This document shows, piece by piece, positions 63,402 to 64,000 of a stretch of 64,000 bases of DNA. Below the pieces are notes generated by a model that was not told the DNA's origin, did not search any database, and worked only from the letters and a program-made list of their open reading frames with translations. Location of the stretch: contig NW_027077452.1 of assembly GCF_963924675.1 (NCBI RefSeq), positions 1,426,001 to 1,490,000 of the forward strand, written 5' to 3'. Every line of letters starts with the position of its first letter. The first letter of the stretch is position 1. The DNA is from Phocoena phocoena. Lineage: Eukaryota > Chordata > Mammalia > Artiodactyla > Phocoenidae. The translations under genes and the position numbers were made by a program.

Positions 63402-64000
63402 TTTGTTTTCGAAATTTATTTGGATAATGGGATTTATCGGATTTTCACTGCTGCGTTTCGGCCGCTGTACACACGCTTGATTCTCTTACGGAGACATATA
63501 TATCCATGGGTTTTAAGATTCTTCCTAGTCAGGTATATTCCTAGGCGTTGAATATGTGGTGCTGGGTCCATTTCGTTGAGCAAGGAGTAGGTCTAGTCTG
63601 TTACATATTTGGCTTATGGAATGTTATCTGTGCTAATTTCAGTCTCTGGTTTTATGCAGCACCCCAAGGCACCTTTCCCCATAAGCAAGCACTAGTTGGT
63701 TTTCTAAATTTGAGACCCTGTTCTGTTTTGTAATTCAGTTCATGTGTAGTCAAGTTTACATTCCGTGTATTAGTGATATCTTATGATGTTTCTTTTTCTG
63801 TGTGACGTAGTTCACGTAGAATCACTGTACCTGCATCCACTCACTATGCCGCTACGGGCCTGATGACACAGATTTCATTGCTGAGTGATATTGCATTGTA
63901 CGTACGTGCCACAACTTCTTTATCCATTTTTTGCTTTCTGGGATATTTATCTGATACTGTAGACGAGCTTCTTGTGAACACAGCCGTCCCAAATATTGGG

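Larger units (their letters stand above)
56693..63895 (+). repeat. Very recent two-unit tandem duplication (lag 3,494 bp)
   Basis: From about 56693 to 60400 each base recurs 3,494 bp later with about five differences by eye: AGACTG/AGAGTG near 57806/61300, ACTAGTTGG/ACTTGTTGG near 58449/61943, CCCCAGGGG/CCCCGGGGG near 58985/62480, GGAAGTT/GGAGGTT near 59521/63015, and ACCGTACC/ACTGTACC near 60332/63826. Shared private variants include TTGTAAGCTGTGCC, GGGAAATTAGCG, CACGTTGGACC and GGTGCTGGGTCC. The lagged copies diverge on both sides. Confidence 0.87.
765..64000 (+). repeat. Tandem satellite array, ~1,747-bp unit (common cetacean satellite-like)
   Basis: All units have the same orientation. 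I phase them on the conserved word GTGCAGATTTCC (offset 0). Spacings between anchors are 1,744-1,748 bp in the first half and 1,747 bp almost without exception after 32808. The monomer consists of a 72-bp palindrome (+29 to +100), an unrecognised stretch (about +101 to +895) and an antisense LINE-1 relic (about +896 to the next palindrome). Markers used below: m0 near +225 (F = ATTTTTGGAGGA, D = ACTTTTGGAAGA, G = ACTTTTGGAAGG); m1 near +825 (A = TCATTCCC, B = TCAATCAC, C = TTAAATCC, E = TCAATCCC); m2 near +950 (cgg = TTTCGGCC, atg = TTTATGCC). Family assignment is from memory of the ~1.75-kb cetacean satellite; the repeat structure itself is directly visible. Confidence 0.93.
62506..64000 (+). 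repeat. Satellite unit U35 (partial, 1,495 bp, cut by window end)
   Basis: m0 D, m1 A, m2 cgg. Palindrome is perfect. The array clearly continues beyond the window. Confidence 0.98.

Noticed and set aside
63570..63590. CENP-B box-like word TTTCGTTGAGCAAGGAG
   Set aside because: The first half matches TTCGTTG, but the required central A and the CGGG are missing; about 10 of 17 positions agree. A second possibility, CCCG with CGAA near +590, has the wrong spacing. I cannot support centromeric protein binding.
16384..63733. 61-codon plus-strand ORF MNMWCWVHFVEQG in many units
   Set aside because: It lies in the antisense 3' UTR portion of the LINE-1 relic and has no recognised domain. It varies with unit class.
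765..64000. CRISPR-like regular palindromes
   Set aside because: The period is about 1,747 bp with homologous intervening sequence, not short unique spacers. The context is a mammalian satellite.

Overview
This window is almost wholly repetitive DNA from a mammal, most likely a whale. From about position 765 to the right-hand edge it is one head-to-tail satellite array of roughly 1,747-bp units: 34 complete copies plus a partial copy at each end. Unit length and sequence look like the common cetacean satellite, described as about 1.75 kb in most whales and about 1.58 kb in delphinids. The length therefore argues for a baleen whale or another non-delphinid lineage. The species call rests on remembered families, not on a search. 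A LINE-1 3' end of cetartiodactyl type inside the first unit supports it. I see no functional protein-coding gene, rRNA, tRNA or CRISPR array.

Layout: (1) Positions 1-764 hold a different, degenerate tandem repeat. Its ~54-bp subunits begin with GGGCCCTCTG-like words and are organised in a 592-bp higher-order period. (2) At about 765 the large satellite begins abruptly, inside the right arm of its own palindrome. (3) The edge unit U0 (765-3120) is the most diverged and carries a 5'-truncated LINE-1 (1126-1792) with target-site duplications. (4) Units U1-U17 (3121-32807) vary between 1,744 and 1,748 bp and carry many private changes. (5) Units U18-U35 (32808-64000) are almost all exactly 1,747 bp and very alike, with mosaic sub-variants and recent two-unit duplications.

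Each unit has three parts. With offset 0 at the conserved word GTGCAGATTTCC, they are: offsets +29 to +100, a 72-bp palindrome resembling a mariner-type foldback MITE; about +101 to +895, a stretch I do not recognise; and about +896 to the next palindrome (about 880 bp), an antisense relic of an old LINE-1 covering its 3' UTR and the C-terminal end of ORF2. About half of the monomer is thus LINE-1 derived. The recurrent ORFs (84 aa on plus, 107 aa on minus) follow from this ancestry and from homogenisation, not from active genes.

The points I consider most worth checking are the LINE-1 plus mariner composition of the monomer, the array edge lying in the palindrome, the paired states of the palindrome arms, the ancestral LINE-1 state retained in the edge unit, and the recent dimer duplications with mosaic class switching.
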